Below are positions 20,330 to 31,289 of a stretch of DNA of 64,000 bases, one piece after another (within the stretch, counting starts at the first letter, position 1; every line of letters starts with the position of its first letter). The stretch spans positions 945,001 through 1,009,000 of the forward strand of contig NZ_AP019779.1 of the NCBI RefSeq assembly GCF_019669925.1. The letters are read 5' to 3'. A program made the translations under genes and the position numbers. This DNA comes from Methanobrevibacter arboriphilus (lineage in GTDB: Archaea; Methanobacteriota; Methanobacteria; Methanobacteriales; Methanobacteriaceae). The notes under the pieces were generated by a model. It worked only from the letters and a program-made list of their open reading frames with translations. It made no database searches and had not been told where the DNA came from.

Positions 20330-21082
20330 TTAACCAAATCTACCAGTAATATAATCCTCAGTCTTCTTATTTTTAGGATCAACAAAAAGTTTATCAGTTA
20401 AGTTACTTTCAATAATCTCTCCATTTAAAAAGAATGATGTATATTTAGAAACTCTTGTAGCTTGTTGCATATTATGAGTTACAATAAGAATTGTATAGTC
20501 TCTCTTAAGTTTATGAATCAAATCCTCCACTTTAGTGGTTGAAATGGGATCCAAAGCAGAACAAGGTTCATCCATTAGTATAACTTCAGGATTATTAGCT
20601 ATTGTTCTAGCAATACATAATCTTTGTTGTTGACCTCCAGATAATCCCATAGCAGAGTTATCAAGTTTATCTTCAACTTCATCCCATAATGCAGCAGCTC
20701 TTAAACTTTCTTCTACTCTTGCAGAAATAGCATCATCATCACTTATTCCATGAATTCTAAGACCATAAGCAACATTTTCAAATATTGACTTAGGAAATGG
20801 GTTTGGTTTCTGAAAAACCATTCCTACTTTTTTTCTAAGGTCTACAACATCCATTTTAGGATCATAAACATCTTTACCATCAAGATATACATTACCAGTA
20901 TGTGAAAAGCTAGGAATTAAATCATTCATTCTATTAATAGTCCTAATAAATGTAGATTTACCACAACCAGAAGGACCTATAAGTGCAGTAACAGTATTTT
21001 TTGGAATACCTGTATTAATATCTTTAAGAATATGAGCATCCCCAAAATATACATTTAAGTTTTCTACTTCAATTCTATTCAT
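20330..21082 (-). CDS. pstB: Phosphate ABC transporter ATP-binding protein
   Basis: ATPase of the high-affinity phosphate importer PstSCAB. Walker [10 protein letters not shown] begins at residue 36, the ABC signature is LSGGQQQR, Walker B is [13 protein letters not shown] and the H-loop is IVTHNM. The PstB-specific [24 protein letters not shown] lies between. The 250-residue length is standard. AAAGGGG precedes the ATG. It sits downstream of pstA after a 230-base gap and upstream of phoU. Confidence 0.96.
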   Translation of the reverse strand: MNRIEVENLNVYFGDAHILKDINTGIPKNTVTALIGPSGCGKSTFIRTINRMNDLIPSFSHTGNVYLDGKDVYDPKMDVVDLRKKVGMVFQKPNPFPKSIFENVAYGLRIHGISDDDAISARVEESLRAAALWDEVEDKLDNSAMGLSGGQQQRLCIARTIANNPEVILMDEPCSALDPISTTKVEDLIHKLKRDYTILIVTHNMQQATRVSKYTSFFLNGEIIESNLTDKLFVDPKNKKTEDYITGRFG

Positions 21083-21312
21083 TATTAACCCCTTTGTTAA
21101 GTTAATTATATGTATAAATTAATTATAGTGTAATTATATGTTTAATATAAATTTATGTAATAAATTAAATATTATATAATGTAAATTTAATTTCAAGTTC
21201 TTTGATACATTCCCAGAATCTATCTAAAATTTATCTAAAATTTATTTAATATATCTTTAAATATATCTAAATATATGTAAAATATATTTAAAATAATTAT
21301 CTTTATAGCTAA

Positions 21313-22176
21313 TTATCTCCCCATAATTTTCCTTTGATATCTATCCACTAAATAGTTTGTAGTTATAGTTAATGCCAATACGATTATAACAAGAACTGCA
21401 GCTGTTCCAAAAGCATTTTCAAGAGAAATACCTTCAGTAGCTAATATATACAAATGAAGTGGTAATGGTCTTCCAGGGTCAAATATTGATAAAGGCATTG
21501 AAAGAGAAGCTCCAACTGCAAACATTACTGCAGCTGCTTCTGAAATAGCCCTAGTCATTCCAAGAATTACACCAGTTACAATACCAGGTATTGCAGCTGG
21601 AAGCACTACTCTATAAATTGTTTGCCATTTTGTTGCACCCAAACCGTAGCTACCCTCACGATAAGAACTAGGTATTGAAGAAATTGTAACTTCTGAAACC
21701 TGAAATATTGTTGGAAGTGCCATTATAGCTAATACTAATCCACCAGATATGATTGACCATCCTAGCCCCACGGCAATAACAAAAAATGCTAAACCAAATA
21801 AACCATAAACAATAGAAGGGATTGAAGCAAGAGTTTCTGCACCAAATCTAATAAGTTTAGTGATTTTACTTTCACCAGCAAATTCAACAAGGTATACTGC
21901 GGCACCAACACCAAGAGGTGTTGCAACTATACCTGCAATAAGAGTAACATATAAACTAGAAACAATCATTGGAAAGATTCCACCAGATGCTCCTGAATCA
22001 ATTGGATTTGAAAATATAAATCCAAGATTTACAACTGGAAGTCCTCTTATCAGAATATAACCTAATATAATTATTAAGATTAATATTGTTACGAGTCCTG
22101 AAATTACAAAGATTGAATTCATTATTTTTTGAGAAGTCTTTGGAGATAATATTTTTTGAAAATTTAATCCACTCAT
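21313..22176 (-). CDS. pstA: Phosphate ABC transporter permease PstA
   Basis: Membrane permease of the phosphate importer, 287 residues, about six transmembrane helices, with the cytoplasmic EAA loop [30 protein letters not shown] that contacts PstB. Its start overlaps the end of pstC by four bases, so the two are translationally coupled. The C-terminus [13 protein letters not shown] is typical. It forms the channel as a heterodimer with PstC. Confidence 0.94.
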   Translation of the reverse strand: MSGLNFQKILSPKTSQKIMNSIFVISGLVTILILIIILGYILIRGLPVVNLGFIFSNPIDSGASGGIFPMIVSSLYVTLIAGIVATPLGVGAAVYLVEFAGESKITKLIRFGAETLASIPSIVYGLFGLAFFVIAVGLGWSIISGGLVLAIMALPTIFQVSEVTISSIPSSYREGSYGLGATKWQTIYRVVLPAAIPGIVTGVILGMTRAISEAAAVMFAVGASLSMPLSIFDPGRPLPLHLYILATEGISLENAFGTAAVLVIIVLALTITTNYLVDRYQRKIMGR

Positions 22177-23051
22177 AAATATCCTCCTCCAACATCAACC
22201 TTATATTTATGTTGTATATAGTTTGCAATTAATAGTAGTATCATGATTATTAAGAAAAGAACTATTGCTGTTCCAAATAATGCATTATAATGAAGACCTG
22301 TTGCATAACCCATTTCTAAAGCAATATTAGCAGTTAAAGTTCTTACAGGATCAAATATAGATCCTGGTATTTGAACAACATTACCTGCAATCATAATAAC
22401 AGCTAATGTCTCTCCAATTGCTCTACCCATTCCTAAAATTATTGCAGTTATAATTCCTGGAAGTGCTGCGGGAAATATGATGTGTCGTATTGTCTGCCAG
22501 TTAGTTGCTCCAAGCCCAAAAGATGCTTCCCTATATTCTTGAGGAACTGCTCTTAATGAATCTTGAGATATTGTTATAATTGTAGGTAAAACCATGACTG
22601 TTAGAATAATAGCAGCAGTAAACATGCTGAAACCAGTACCTCCAAAGTAAGTCCTTATGAGTGGAACTAAAACAATTAAACCAAAAAATCCATAAACAAC
22701 TGAAGGAATTCCTGATAAAGTTTCAATAACTGGTTTTAAAATACGTCTAACATTGTTTGGAGCTACTTCAGCCATGAATATAGCACAAAGAAGTGATAAT
22801 GGCACAGCCATTAATAAAGACAACATTGTCACATAAATTGATCCTATAATCATAGCAAAAACTCCGAAATCACCATCATTCGGAGCCCACGTCATTCCAA
22901 ATAAAAAACGAAAGAAACCATAATCTTCAAAAGCTGGAAGTCCTTCAATTAATATAAATGAAACAATTAGAAGAATTATAATAATAGAAAAAATAGCTGT
23001 TATAAATAACCCCTTTTCTATTAAGAATTCAGAAAATCTATTTCTTTCCAT
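22173..23051 (-). CDS. pstC: Phosphate ABC transporter permease PstC
   Basis: The second permease of the phosphate importer, 292 residues with about six helices. The EAA loop [31 protein letters not shown] is clear, and [12 protein letters not shown] is shared with PstA. AAGGGATTATT precedes the ATG. It overlaps pstA by four bases. About 306 bases separate it from the upstream pstS. Confidence 0.94.
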   Translation of the reverse strand: MERNRFSEFLIEKGLFITAIFSIIIILLIVSFILIEGLPAFEDYGFFRFLFGMTWAPNDGDFGVFAMIIGSIYVTMLSLLMAVPLSLLCAIFMAEVAPNNVRRILKPVIETLSGIPSVVYGFFGLIVLVPLIRTYFGGTGFSMFTAAIILTVMVLPTIITISQDSLRAVPQEYREASFGLGATNWQTIRHIIFPAALPGIITAIILGMGRAIGETLAVIMIAGNVVQIPGSIFDPVRTLTANIALEMGYATGLHYNALFGTAIVLFLIIMILLLIANYIQHKYKVDVGGGYL

Positions 23052-23357
23052 AATAATCCCTTAAGTATTATTTTGATTTTTAATAATAATATTTGATAAT
23101 ATTTTAATAATAATGTTCAATAGTATTTTAATATCATTTTTAACATCTTTAATAGTATTAATAATAGTTTTTAGTTAATAATTTTTAGTAATATTTTAAT
23201 AATGATCATTGATAATAACTTTTAATAATAATTTTAATAATAGTCTTAATAGATAATCTTAATAATAATCTTAATAATAATAATTCTTTAATTATTACTT
23301 TTTGATTTAAATAATTTTTGAAATTAACAAATATTCATAATTCGTGAACATATCACA
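23052..23357. other. pstS-pstC intergenic region
   Basis: Low-complexity AT-rich spacer with many TTAATAATAATC-like words, especially 23215-23285. No gene or clear terminator is seen. Confidence 0.4.
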
Positions 23358-24161
23358 TCAAATAGGAATTATCTTATCTTCCTTAATAATTTCAATTCCA
23401 GCTGGAGATTTAATCCATTCAATAAAATTTTTTACTTCACCAGTAGGAGTTCCTTTAATAAGAAACAAGAAAGGCCTTTGTAAAGGATAATCCCCATTAT
23501 AAATTGTTTCTTCAGAAGGTGAAGTACCATTTACAGAGATTGCTTTAACATCATCACTCATATGTGCAAAAGAAACAAACCCAATGGCATTAGGATCACT
23601 TGCAACAGATTGTTTTACAGATTCAGTAGAACTTTGAACAACAGCAGAATTTTTTATCTTTGTATCATCCATGACAATAGATTCAAAGGCAGATCTTGTA
23701 CCAGATCCCTCTTCACGAGTTATAACATTAATTTCTCCTGGTTTTCCACCTAATTCTTTCCAATTAGTTATTTTTCCATTGAAAATATCTCTTATTTGTT
23801 CTATAGACAGTTTTGAAATATTATTCTGATTACTTACAGCTATTACAATACCTTCTTTTCCAATTGGGACTTCAGTAATGTTCTTTTTTTCTTCAAGGGA
23901 AAGTTCTTTTGAACTCATACCAATATCTGCAAGATCTTGGTCTGTACTTCTTATACCCATTCCAGAGCCACCACCTTGAACGTAAATTCTTACTCCCTCA
24001 TGAGATTTCATATAGTTTTCTGCTAATTTTTCTGCTAAAGGTTGTACAGAAGTAGAACCTACAATATCAATTCTTTCGTAGTCTGTGCCAGGATTAATCA
24101 ATAAAAAAGCCAAGATAACAATTATGGCAAGAATGATTATTCCCTTATATTTTGAGTTCAT
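23358..24161 (-). CDS. pstS: Phosphate-binding protein PstS (first copy)
   Basis: Extracellular phosphate-binding protein of 267 residues. An N-terminal hydrophobic segment (GIIILAIIVILAFLLI) without a clear cleavage motif probably anchors it to the membrane. The binding-site landmarks [35 protein letters not shown] and TREEGSGTRSAFE are present. AAGGTGAT lies three bases before the ATG. It is about 60% alike by eye to the second pstS directly upstream, pointing to tandem duplication. It could differ in affinity or expression, as its promoter region carries a different palindrome. Confidence 0.93.
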   Translation of the reverse strand: MNSKYKGIIILAIIVILAFLLINPGTDYERIDIVGSTSVQPLAEKLAENYMKSHEGVRIYVQGGGSGMGIRSTDQDLADIGMSSKELSLEEKKNITEVPIGKEGIVIAVSNQNNISKLSIEQIRDIFNGKITNWKELGGKPGEINVITREEGSGTRSAFESIVMDDTKIKNSAVVQSSTESVKQSVASDPNAIGFVSFAHMSDDVKAISVNGTSPSEETIYNGDYPLQRPFLFLIKGTPTGEVKNFIEWIKSPAGIEIIKEDKIIPI

Positions 24162-24554
24162 AACATCACCTTAATTTTTAGTTCAACTTGGAACTATTTA
24201 AAAATTAAGGTTCAGCTATAATCGAAAAATATAAATGAAAAGATAAAAATCCTTACTATTATTATTAAGCAAATTTATCAATAATTAATGTTCATTTTGA
24301 GAAAATATAATGATTCATAGATTTATTTATATTTTATAAGTAATAATCAGCACTAATCTGATTATAAAATAATAATTTAAGATTTTAATTGAAATATAGA
24401 AATTATTATTAGTTATTTTAATTATTAAAATTTATTAAAAGCATTAGAATTTAATTAAAATTTATTAGTCATTAGAATTTATTTAAACAAATTTAAAAAG
24501 TTCTAATGAATCTAATACTTTTAATTAAAAGACTTTAAAGTTTTAAATAAAGAT
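24162..24554. other. Intergenic region between the two pstS genes
   Basis: It holds the ribosome site, TATA-like box and palindrome of the first pstS at its left end; the remainder is AT-rich with no gene. Confidence 0.45.
24179..24196. promoter_or_regulatory. Palindrome in the pstS (first copy) promoter region
   Basis: TAGTTC and GAACTA form a perfect inverted repeat around AACTTG. On the reverse strand it lies directly after a TATA-like TTTTTAAATA and just before the ribosome site, where a repressor could block initiation. Operator role is inference. Confidence 0.4.
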
Positions 24555-25385
24555 TTAACTGGAATAGGATTGATTAGAAGATTTTACAATCTTTTCATCA
24601 TTTAAAACTTTTGTTCCTTCAGAACTCATTACCCAATCGATAAACTCTTTTACATCACCAGTAGGAGTTCCTTTAACAAGAAAAATGAATGGTCTTTGTA
24701 ATTCATAAGAACCATCACCTATTGTAACATCACTAGGAGCAACACCACCAATAGTTAATGCTTTAACATCATCACTCATATGTGCATATGATACAAAACC
24801 AATAGCATCAGGATCTTGTTTAACAGATTGTTTAACAGCTTCAGTAGAACTTTGAACAATTGCATCAGATTTTATCTTTGTATCTTTACCCATTACAATA
24901 GCTTCAAATGCATCTAATGTGCCAGAACCATCTTCACGAGTTATTAAATGAATCGGAGCATCTGAACCTCCAACTTCATTCCAATTGGTTATTTTACCAG
25001 AATAAATATCTTTAAGTTGTTCAGTTGTAAGACCAGAAACAGAATTATTATTATTTACAGCTATAACAATACCATCTTGACCAAGAGTATATTCAGTTAA
25101 ACCTTTCTTTTCATCAGCTTTTAACTCTTTAGAACTTGTACCAATATCAGCAGTTCCATCTTGAGCACTTTTAATACCTACACTTGAACCTCCACCTTGA
25201 ACATTGATTTTAACATCAGCGTGAGATGATTGATAAGTTTCAGCAAGTTTTTCTGCAACAGGCTGGACAGATGTTGATCCAACAACATCAATAGTAGTAG
25301 CACTACCACCACTTGCAAATATCATCGCAACTACAGCTATTATAGCAACAACGACTATTATTAGGATTATATTATTTTTTTTCAT
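24555..25385 (-). CDS. pstS: Phosphate-binding protein PstS (second copy)
   Basis: Phosphate-binding protein of 276 residues with a Lys-Asn start, a hydrophobic N-terminal helix ([19 protein letters not shown]) and the motifs [35 protein letters not shown] and [21 protein letters not shown] precedes the ATG. It is the first gene of the pst block on the reverse strand and shares most motifs with the second gene, differing in a short Ser-rich tail (SSNQSYSS). A TATA-like TTTTATATAC lies upstream, with a 22-base imperfect palindrome further up, suggesting regulation by phosphate. Confidence 0.93.
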   Translation of the reverse strand: MKKNNIILIIVVVAIIAVVAMIFASGGSATTIDVVGSTSVQPVAEKLAETYQSSHADVKINVQGGGSSVGIKSAQDGTADIGTSSKELKADEKKGLTEYTLGQDGIVIAVNNNNSVSGLTTEQLKDIYSGKITNWNEVGGSDAPIHLITREDGSGTLDAFEAIVMGKDTKIKSDAIVQSSTEAVKQSVKQDPDAIGFVSYAHMSDDVKALTIGGVAPSDVTIGDGSYELQRPFIFLVKGTPTGDVKEFIDWVMSSEGTKVLNDEKIVKSSNQSYSS

Positions 25386-25957
25386 ATTTTTTACACCTCA
25401 AAAATAAGTTACAATTTTTAGTATATAAAATTTACTACTATGTGAACAATAGTACACATAATAGGAACAATCATATAAAAAAAATAAAAAAGTATGAAAA
25501 AATTATTAAAAAAATAAAAAAAGAAAAAACATAGTTCATAAAAAGTGAAATAAAATTCATCAAATTATTATCTAACTACAATATCACTAAAAAGCCAAAA
25601 AAGAATTAATACTCATAAATAAAAAAAAACTCTAAAAATGCAATTTATAAAAAACATATCTATAAAAGATTAATAAAATCTTAATTAAAGAGCTTAAAAT
25701 AGAAAATAAACAATAAAATCAAAGCATAAACATATTTATAAAAAAAATAATGAATATAAAAAAGTGAATATGAAAATATTGAATAAGAAATTGAATATAA
25801 AAAATTTATATAAAATTAATAATATATATAAGTATACCAATATGCATTAAATATATATTAAGCATATAAATATGTATTAAATAGATAAATGTATTAAATA
25901 TGCAATTCTATCATATAAGCCTATATTTTTAGGTGATGATATAGAAGAGGAGATTGT
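25386..25957. other. Divergent intergenic region, pstS / 2TM gene
   Basis: It contains the pstS promoter elements on the left. The middle is A-rich simple sequence, and on the right are AGGTGATG and the GAGGAGA ribosome site of the 2TM gene. No further gene is seen. Confidence 0.45.
25439..25460. promoter_or_regulatory. Imperfect palindrome upstream of the pst block
   Basis: TATGTGAAC and GTACACATA flank AATA to form a nearly symmetric 22-base element. On the reverse strand it lies just upstream of the TATA-like TTTTATATAC of the distal pstS. It is a candidate binding site for a phosphate-responsive regulator. Confidence 0.45.
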
Positions 25958-26245
25958 ATGGAAAATTATGATAAAAAAAGCTATTATAATGCTAAAAAAA
26001 GAGTAAAAGAAGTTAAAATTTTCTATAGAAGCTTAATTTCATATATTATAATAAATATCTTTTTATTCATAATAAATTTAATTTTTTCACCAGGATTTTG
26101 GTGGTTTTTATTTGTAGTTGTTATATGGGGAATATTCATAGTATTACAATTTTTAAGAATATTTGTTTTTAAAAATAAAATATTTGGAGAAGATTGGGAA
26201 GATAAAAAGATAAAAGAATATATGGATAAGGATAAAAAACAATGA
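25958..26245 (+). CDS. Small 2TM-domain membrane protein
   Basis: A 95-residue protein with a charged N-terminus (YDKKSYYNAKKRVKEVK), two hydrophobic helices (about residues 28-46 and 50-68) separated by SPGFWW, and a Lys/Asp-rich tail. This matches the 2TM domain seen in small bacterial and archaeal membrane proteins, sometimes fused to sensor kinases. A GAGGAGA site precedes the ATG by six bases. Function unknown. It lies between phosphate genes but on the opposite strand and may be unrelated to them. Confidence 0.65.
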   Translation: MENYDKKSYYNAKKRVKEVKIFYRSLISYIIINIFLFIINLIFSPGFWWFLFVVVIWGIFIVLQFLRIFVFKNKIFGEDWEDKKIKEYMDKDKKQ

Positions 26246-26393
26246 AACAGTATTCTATTTTTATCAGATCAACTTCTTAACTATTTTTCATGAAAACTAT
26301 TAAAAATTTTTTATTAAAAGTTTTTTATAAAAATCTTTTATTTAGAATATTTTATATTTAAGATTTGTCTAAATTTTTTATTTTTTAATAATA

Positions 26394-27302
26394 TTATTTT
26401 CTAAAGCTCCTTGGAACAGTAGGACGAGGAATATTCTTGTGGAATTCAGTTGCAGCATCTAATATTTCAACACAAATATCTCCAATCCTTTCAAAGGATT
26501 TAACAAGCCGAGATAGATAAATATAATAAGTAGACTCAGTTTTATCTTCAAATGAGGTTTCAGCCATCTCAATAGCTATACAATTAAGAGCTTTTTTCTG
26601 TAAACTATGAATTTTCTCTTCAAGATCCATAATATCTCCTTTAAGAGATAATTCTCCATTTAAAAAAGCTTTCATAGAATTTTGTATCATTTTATTTATA
26701 GATTTATACATAGATTTTAATAAATCTAAAATAGCCTCATTAACTTCCTCAGTATTTTCATTTATAGTAAACTTTGAAAAATGATCAGAATAATCACCAA
26801 TACGTTCTAAATCATAAGCAATCTCATTAAAAATAAGTGTTTTTGAAAATTGAGTAGAAGGATCAATACTGACAACAGTATCAACTGAAGATCGTATTTT
26901 TTCAAACATATTATTAGTTGTATAATCCATTTCCATTGCTAATTCTGCTTTATCAATATTATTTTCTATTAAAGCAGTGAAAGCTGTTTTTAATTGTTTT
27001 AAAACATGTTCTTCCATAGTTTGTAACATTCCTTTAATTAAAAATGTCGCAGAATGGTCTTTTGATGAAAAATCTTCCCCAATCGGTTCAGCAAATTCTT
27101 CATATTTCTTTAAATCAAGAATATATGCTCTTTTTACAATTTTTTTATCTATTAAAGGTTTAAGTAATTGAGTGACATAACGCCTACTTACACCTAGCTT
27201 TTGAGCAATTTCATCCTGAGTAGCAGGATTATCATATAAAATAATATCCAATATATCTTTAAGAGTTTTATTATTTTTTTTCATTTTATAAACCATTATC
27301 AT
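26394..27302 (-). CDS. HTH-PhoU phosphate-responsive regulator
   Basis: A 302-residue fusion: an N-terminal winged-helix domain (LKDILDIILYDNPATQDEIAQ then GVSRRYVTQLLKPLIDKKIV, about residues 14-60) followed by a two-repeat PhoU domain (FNEIAYDLERIGDYSDHF and LSRLVKSFERIGDICVEIL). This architecture, DNA binding plus a phosphate-signalling helical bundle, suggests a transcriptional regulator of the adjacent pst genes; that is inference from domain content and location. Three in-frame ATGs occur within seven codons; the first is given but the third, after GGTTTATAAA, is equally plausible. The repeat-bearing membrane protein gene ends 42 bases upstream on the same strand. Confidence 0.8.
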   Translation of the reverse strand: MIMVYKMKKNNKTLKDILDIILYDNPATQDEIAQKLGVSRRYVTQLLKPLIDKKIVKRAYILDLKKYEEFAEPIGEDFSSKDHSATFLIKGMLQTMEEHVLKQLKTAFTALIENNIDKAELAMEMDYTTNNMFEKIRSSVDTVVSIDPSTQFSKTLIFNEIAYDLERIGDYSDHFSKFTINENTEEVNEAILDLLKSMYKSINKMIQNSMKAFLNGELSLKGDIMDLEEKIHSLQKKALNCIAIEMAETSFEDKTESTYYIYLSRLVKSFERIGDICVEILDAATEFHKNIPRPTVPRSFRK

Positions 27303-27344
27303 AAAGTTTTTTCCTATAACTTACAAAAAAAATAATCTAAAGAA

Positions 27345-28469
27345 TCAATGCTTGAAATATTTTCTATTTTTAGACATAGTACTAGTTTTATCAGATTTAA
27401 TAGTTTTATTAGAATTTTTAACTTTATTAGATTTTATAACTTCATTAGAAGATATAATTTTGTTATTTACATTATTATTGTATTGATCTTTATTTGATTG
27501 AGTAGAATCTTTTTTATCAATTTTTCCTTTATTATTAGGTTGATTAATTTTACTATCAAAATCCTTATTCAAATCCTTATTCAAATCCTTATTCAAATCC
27601 TTATTCAAATCCTTATTCAAATCCTTATTCAAATCTTTATTTAGATTTTTATCCAGATATTTATTTGGATTCTTATTTAAATTATTATTCAGATCTTTAT
27701 CCAAATTATTATCCAAATCATTAGTTATATTGTTTAAATCATCATAATCCATATTATCATAATTCATATATTTATATTCTATACTTCTATAATCAATAGT
27801 TCCATCATCATCCTGATCATTAGTATTATTTATATTTCCTGATTTAGAATTAAATATATTCAAACTACTATTCCTTCTCATATACAACAACACTGATTCT
27901 AAGAATATCTTAATTATTACAAATATTAAGATTAAAAAGATAACTATGACTAAAAACACATCAAAAAAGTTTAATAAATTAGTGTACAAGTAAAATAGTT
28001 CTGAATCAAGATCTAAAAGACCCCTAATCAATAAAACAATTCCTAAAATAAGAATTATAAAACCATATTCTCTTTTAATCACTTTAGGTTGAATTAGCGG
28101 ATAAATACCCATTAAAATTAAGCCAATACCCATAAATCTAACAAGATTATTATTAGTAAGCTGTTCTAATTGAATAAAAAAATTTAAAAAGTCAGGGTAG
28201 TATATTAAATAGGAATGGAGCAAAGCTATTATAAAAATTACTAAAAAAATAGCTATTAACACTAATGGTATGATAAATACCAGCCCATTTTCAACTTTAC
28301 GTATAGTAGAATTTTCAAGAGGTTCTTTTATGAATATAGAGAGCACTTGATATAATATAGCTCCTAAAACTGCCCCTATAACAGTTCCAGCAAGACCTAA
28401 AAAAGAGGTTGTTAAAGCAACTATACCAGATATTAATCCTGCCATTATTATATCAAAAGATTTAGACAT
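27345..28469 (-). CDS. Multi-pass membrane protein with LNKD tandem repeats
   Basis: Unrecognised 374-residue protein. The first about 200 residues contain five or more hydrophobic helices (for example GLAGTVIGAVLGAILYQVL, VFIIPLVLIAIFLVIFIIAL and FFDVFLVIVIFLILIFVIIKIF). The rest is hydrophilic and rich in Asn, Lys and Asp, with a block of Leu-Asn-Lys-Asp repeats (about residues 270-305) encoded by identical 12-base units. The start has an AAGGAA site. An early GLAGTVIGAVLGAIL resembles the Gly-rich DUF456-like or small-channel hairpins, but not enough to name. It precedes the HTH-PhoU gene in the same orientation and may be cotranscribed with it. Confidence 0.6.
   Translation of the reverse strand: MSKSFDIIMAGLISGIVALTTSFLGLAGTVIGAVLGAILYQVLSIFIKEPLENSTIRKVENGLVFIIPLVLIAIFLVIFIIALLHSYLIYYPDFLNFFIQLEQLTNNNLVRFMGIGLILMGIYPLIQPKVIKREYGFIILILGIVLLIRGLLDLDSELFYLYTNLLNFFDVFLVIVIFLILIFVIIKIFLESVLLYMRRNSSLNIFNSKSGNINNTNDQDDDGTIDYRSIEYKYMNYDNMDYDDLNNITNDLDNNLDKDLNNNLNKNPNKYLDKNLNKDLNKDLNKDLNKDLNKDLNKDLNKDFDSKINQPNNKGKIDKKDSTQSNKDQYNNNVNNKIISSNEVIKSNKVKNSNKTIKSDKTSTMSKNRKYFKH
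27559..27630. repeat. Six perfect 12-bp repeats coding Leu-Asn-Lys-Asp
   Basis: AAATCCTTATTC is repeated six times without error, with degenerate copies on the right. On the reverse strand it encodes (LNKD)n in the tail of the membrane protein. Identity at the third positions suggests recent expansion by slippage. Confidence 0.9.
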
Positions 28470-29073
<604 letters not shown>

Positions 29074-29092
29074 ATTTTGATTTATATTAGTT

Positions 29093-29539
<447 letters not shown>

Positions 29540-29719
29540 ATGAAAATTAACATGTCAGAATGTGGAGTATGTGAAATATGCATTGAATCATGCCCCCTAG
29601 GATTAATAAAAAAGAAAGGGTTTAAAATGATTATCCAAGAAGGATGCGAAAATTGTGGAGAATGTCAACAAGTATGTCCTATGGGATGTATCATTGAAGA
29701 TGAAGAAGTTATAGATTAA
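29540..29719 (+). CDS. Small 2[4Fe-4S] ferredoxin
   Basis: A 59-residue ferredoxin with two cluster motifs, CGVCEICIESCP and CENCGECQQVCPMGC, acting as a soluble electron carrier. The ATG at 29540 is preferred over an in-frame ATG at 29525, because the intervening GGTGGTATA is a ribosome site and the shorter form matches usual ferredoxin length. It is flanked by long non-coding spacers and is probably monocistronic. Possible partners in the window are Por, ACDS and nitrogenase assembly, but nothing in the sequence ties it to one of them. Confidence 0.9.
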   Translation: MKINMSECGVCEICIESCPLGLIKKKGFKMIIQEGCENCGECQQVCPMGCIIEDEEVID

Positions 29720-30272
29720 CATTGGTTTAATTATTTTATAATAATCTTCAATTAAAAAAATAATTTTAGACAGACTAATAAATTAATGATATGAATTTTA
29801 ATTATTATAAGTATCAAATTAAGAGAAGTTTTATTATTAAAAATAGTATAATTAAAAAATAGATTAATTTTATAATATTATTAAAACATTACAAACTATA
29901 CTACTAAATTATATACTACTAAATTATACTACTAATCTATTTTTTAATTATAATTTTTAATTATTATAATATTAATTAATAAATCTCTTAAAAATAAAAA
30001 ATTAAAAATATACCTATCCTATAAACAAAAAAAGTATAAAAATTTATTATAAAAAAATTTATTAGTATAAAAATTAAATATTAGTTATAATTTTATTTAT
30101 AAGATATATAATTTTATTTATAATATATAAAAATTCTATTATCATTTATTATCATATTAAATTATTTTAAAAAAATTACTAATAAAATATAAAATAATCA
30201 ATTAAAAATAATTAATTAAAAATTTGATAATAACAAGTCACTAATCATTTATAACATAAGGTAGGGTTAAAT
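29720..30272. other. Intergenic region, no gene seen
   Basis: Extremely AT-rich low-complexity sequence. The only clear signal is AAGGTAGGGTT, the ribosome site of the next gene. Confidence 0.45.
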
Positions 30273-31085
30273 ATGAAAAAACCTAATTTCAAAAGTATCC
30301 TAAAAAAAATAACAATAATTGATGCTTTAATAATAATATGTATTATAGGAGCTGTTGTTTTTGCTTTTATGTATACAGGGGGAAATGAAGATAAAACAGA
30401 ATCAATTTCTTTTGATTCTTCTTCAATGAACAAATTTGCTGAAAAATATTTATCATTTTATCAAGATGGACAAATAGTAAAAACACACATTGGAGGATAT
30501 AATGCTACATCTGGAGAATATCAGGAATTGTATGGAACTGTAGTATGGGTAGATGATGACTATGGGGCTAATGTACAGATATTAATAGATGTTGATGGAG
30601 ATCAAAGTGGGAAACCAATACTTGCAAGGCTTTATAAAGATGAAAAACCTGCAGATATATATACTGAACATATAACACTAGAAACTAGTGGTGCAAAATA
30701 TAAAAATGTTACTGAAATTGAAGTAGCTCCTAAAAACATTAGTACATTAAGTGAATTAGCAAGGGAAATAGGAAATGAAACTAATTACACAGTTACAACT
30801 AAAATAGCAACTGATGAAAAAGATAGTAAAACTTATCAAGATTTATACAATAAAATGTTCCTAAATGGAAGAAAAGAATCAGTAACTTCAGTATCAGAAA
30901 ATATTTATGACCAAATCAAAATTATAATGGCAAGCCCTAATGAAATAAATATGGCTTCAAATATTTTTGGAACAATAAATGGAGAAACAGGATTAATAAC
31001 GATTAGAATATACAATTCAACACCTGAAGACATTAAAACAATAGAAAACAATTTTAATGTTTTAAACATTAGAAAGGTAACTTAG
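30273..31085 (+). CDS. DUF4330-like membrane-anchored envelope protein
   Basis: A 270-residue protein with a Lys-rich N-terminus, a single membrane helix (IIDALIIICIIGAVVFAFMY, about residues 14-33) and a large domain predicted to lie outside the cell. The pattern of a short basic leader plus Asp-Ala-Leu helix resembles DUF4330 proteins, which occur near surface polysaccharide genes. Here it lies directly before a polysaccharide polymerase-like gene, about 200 bases apart. The ribosome site is AAGGTAGGG. It is therefore inferred to work in cell-envelope polymer assembly; its biochemical role is unknown. Confidence 0.55.
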   Translation: MKKPNFKSILKKITIIDALIIICIIGAVVFAFMYTGGNEDKTESISFDSSSMNKFAEKYLSFYQDGQIVKTHIGGYNATSGEYQELYGTVVWVDDDYGANVQILIDVDGDQSGKPILARLYKDEKPADIYTEHITLETSGAKYKNVTEIEVAPKNISTLSELAREIGNETNYTVTTKIATDEKDSKTYQDLYNKMFLNGRKESVTSVSENIYDQIKIIMASPNEINMASNIFGTINGETGLITIRIYNSTPEDIKTIENNFNVLNIRKVT

Positions 31086-31289
31086 AACATAAGCTATTAA
31101 AACTATTTTTATTAGTAATACAACTATTATTAGTTATTAGTACTAAAATTATTAATAACGAAAGTGTTATTAGTTATTATAATTAAGACTATTGTTAGTT
31201 ATTAGCACTAAAAATATAGTAATGAAACTTTTAGTACTAAAATAGTTTAATATATAATTAATTAAGCAAATAACTTAAAAAGTGATATA

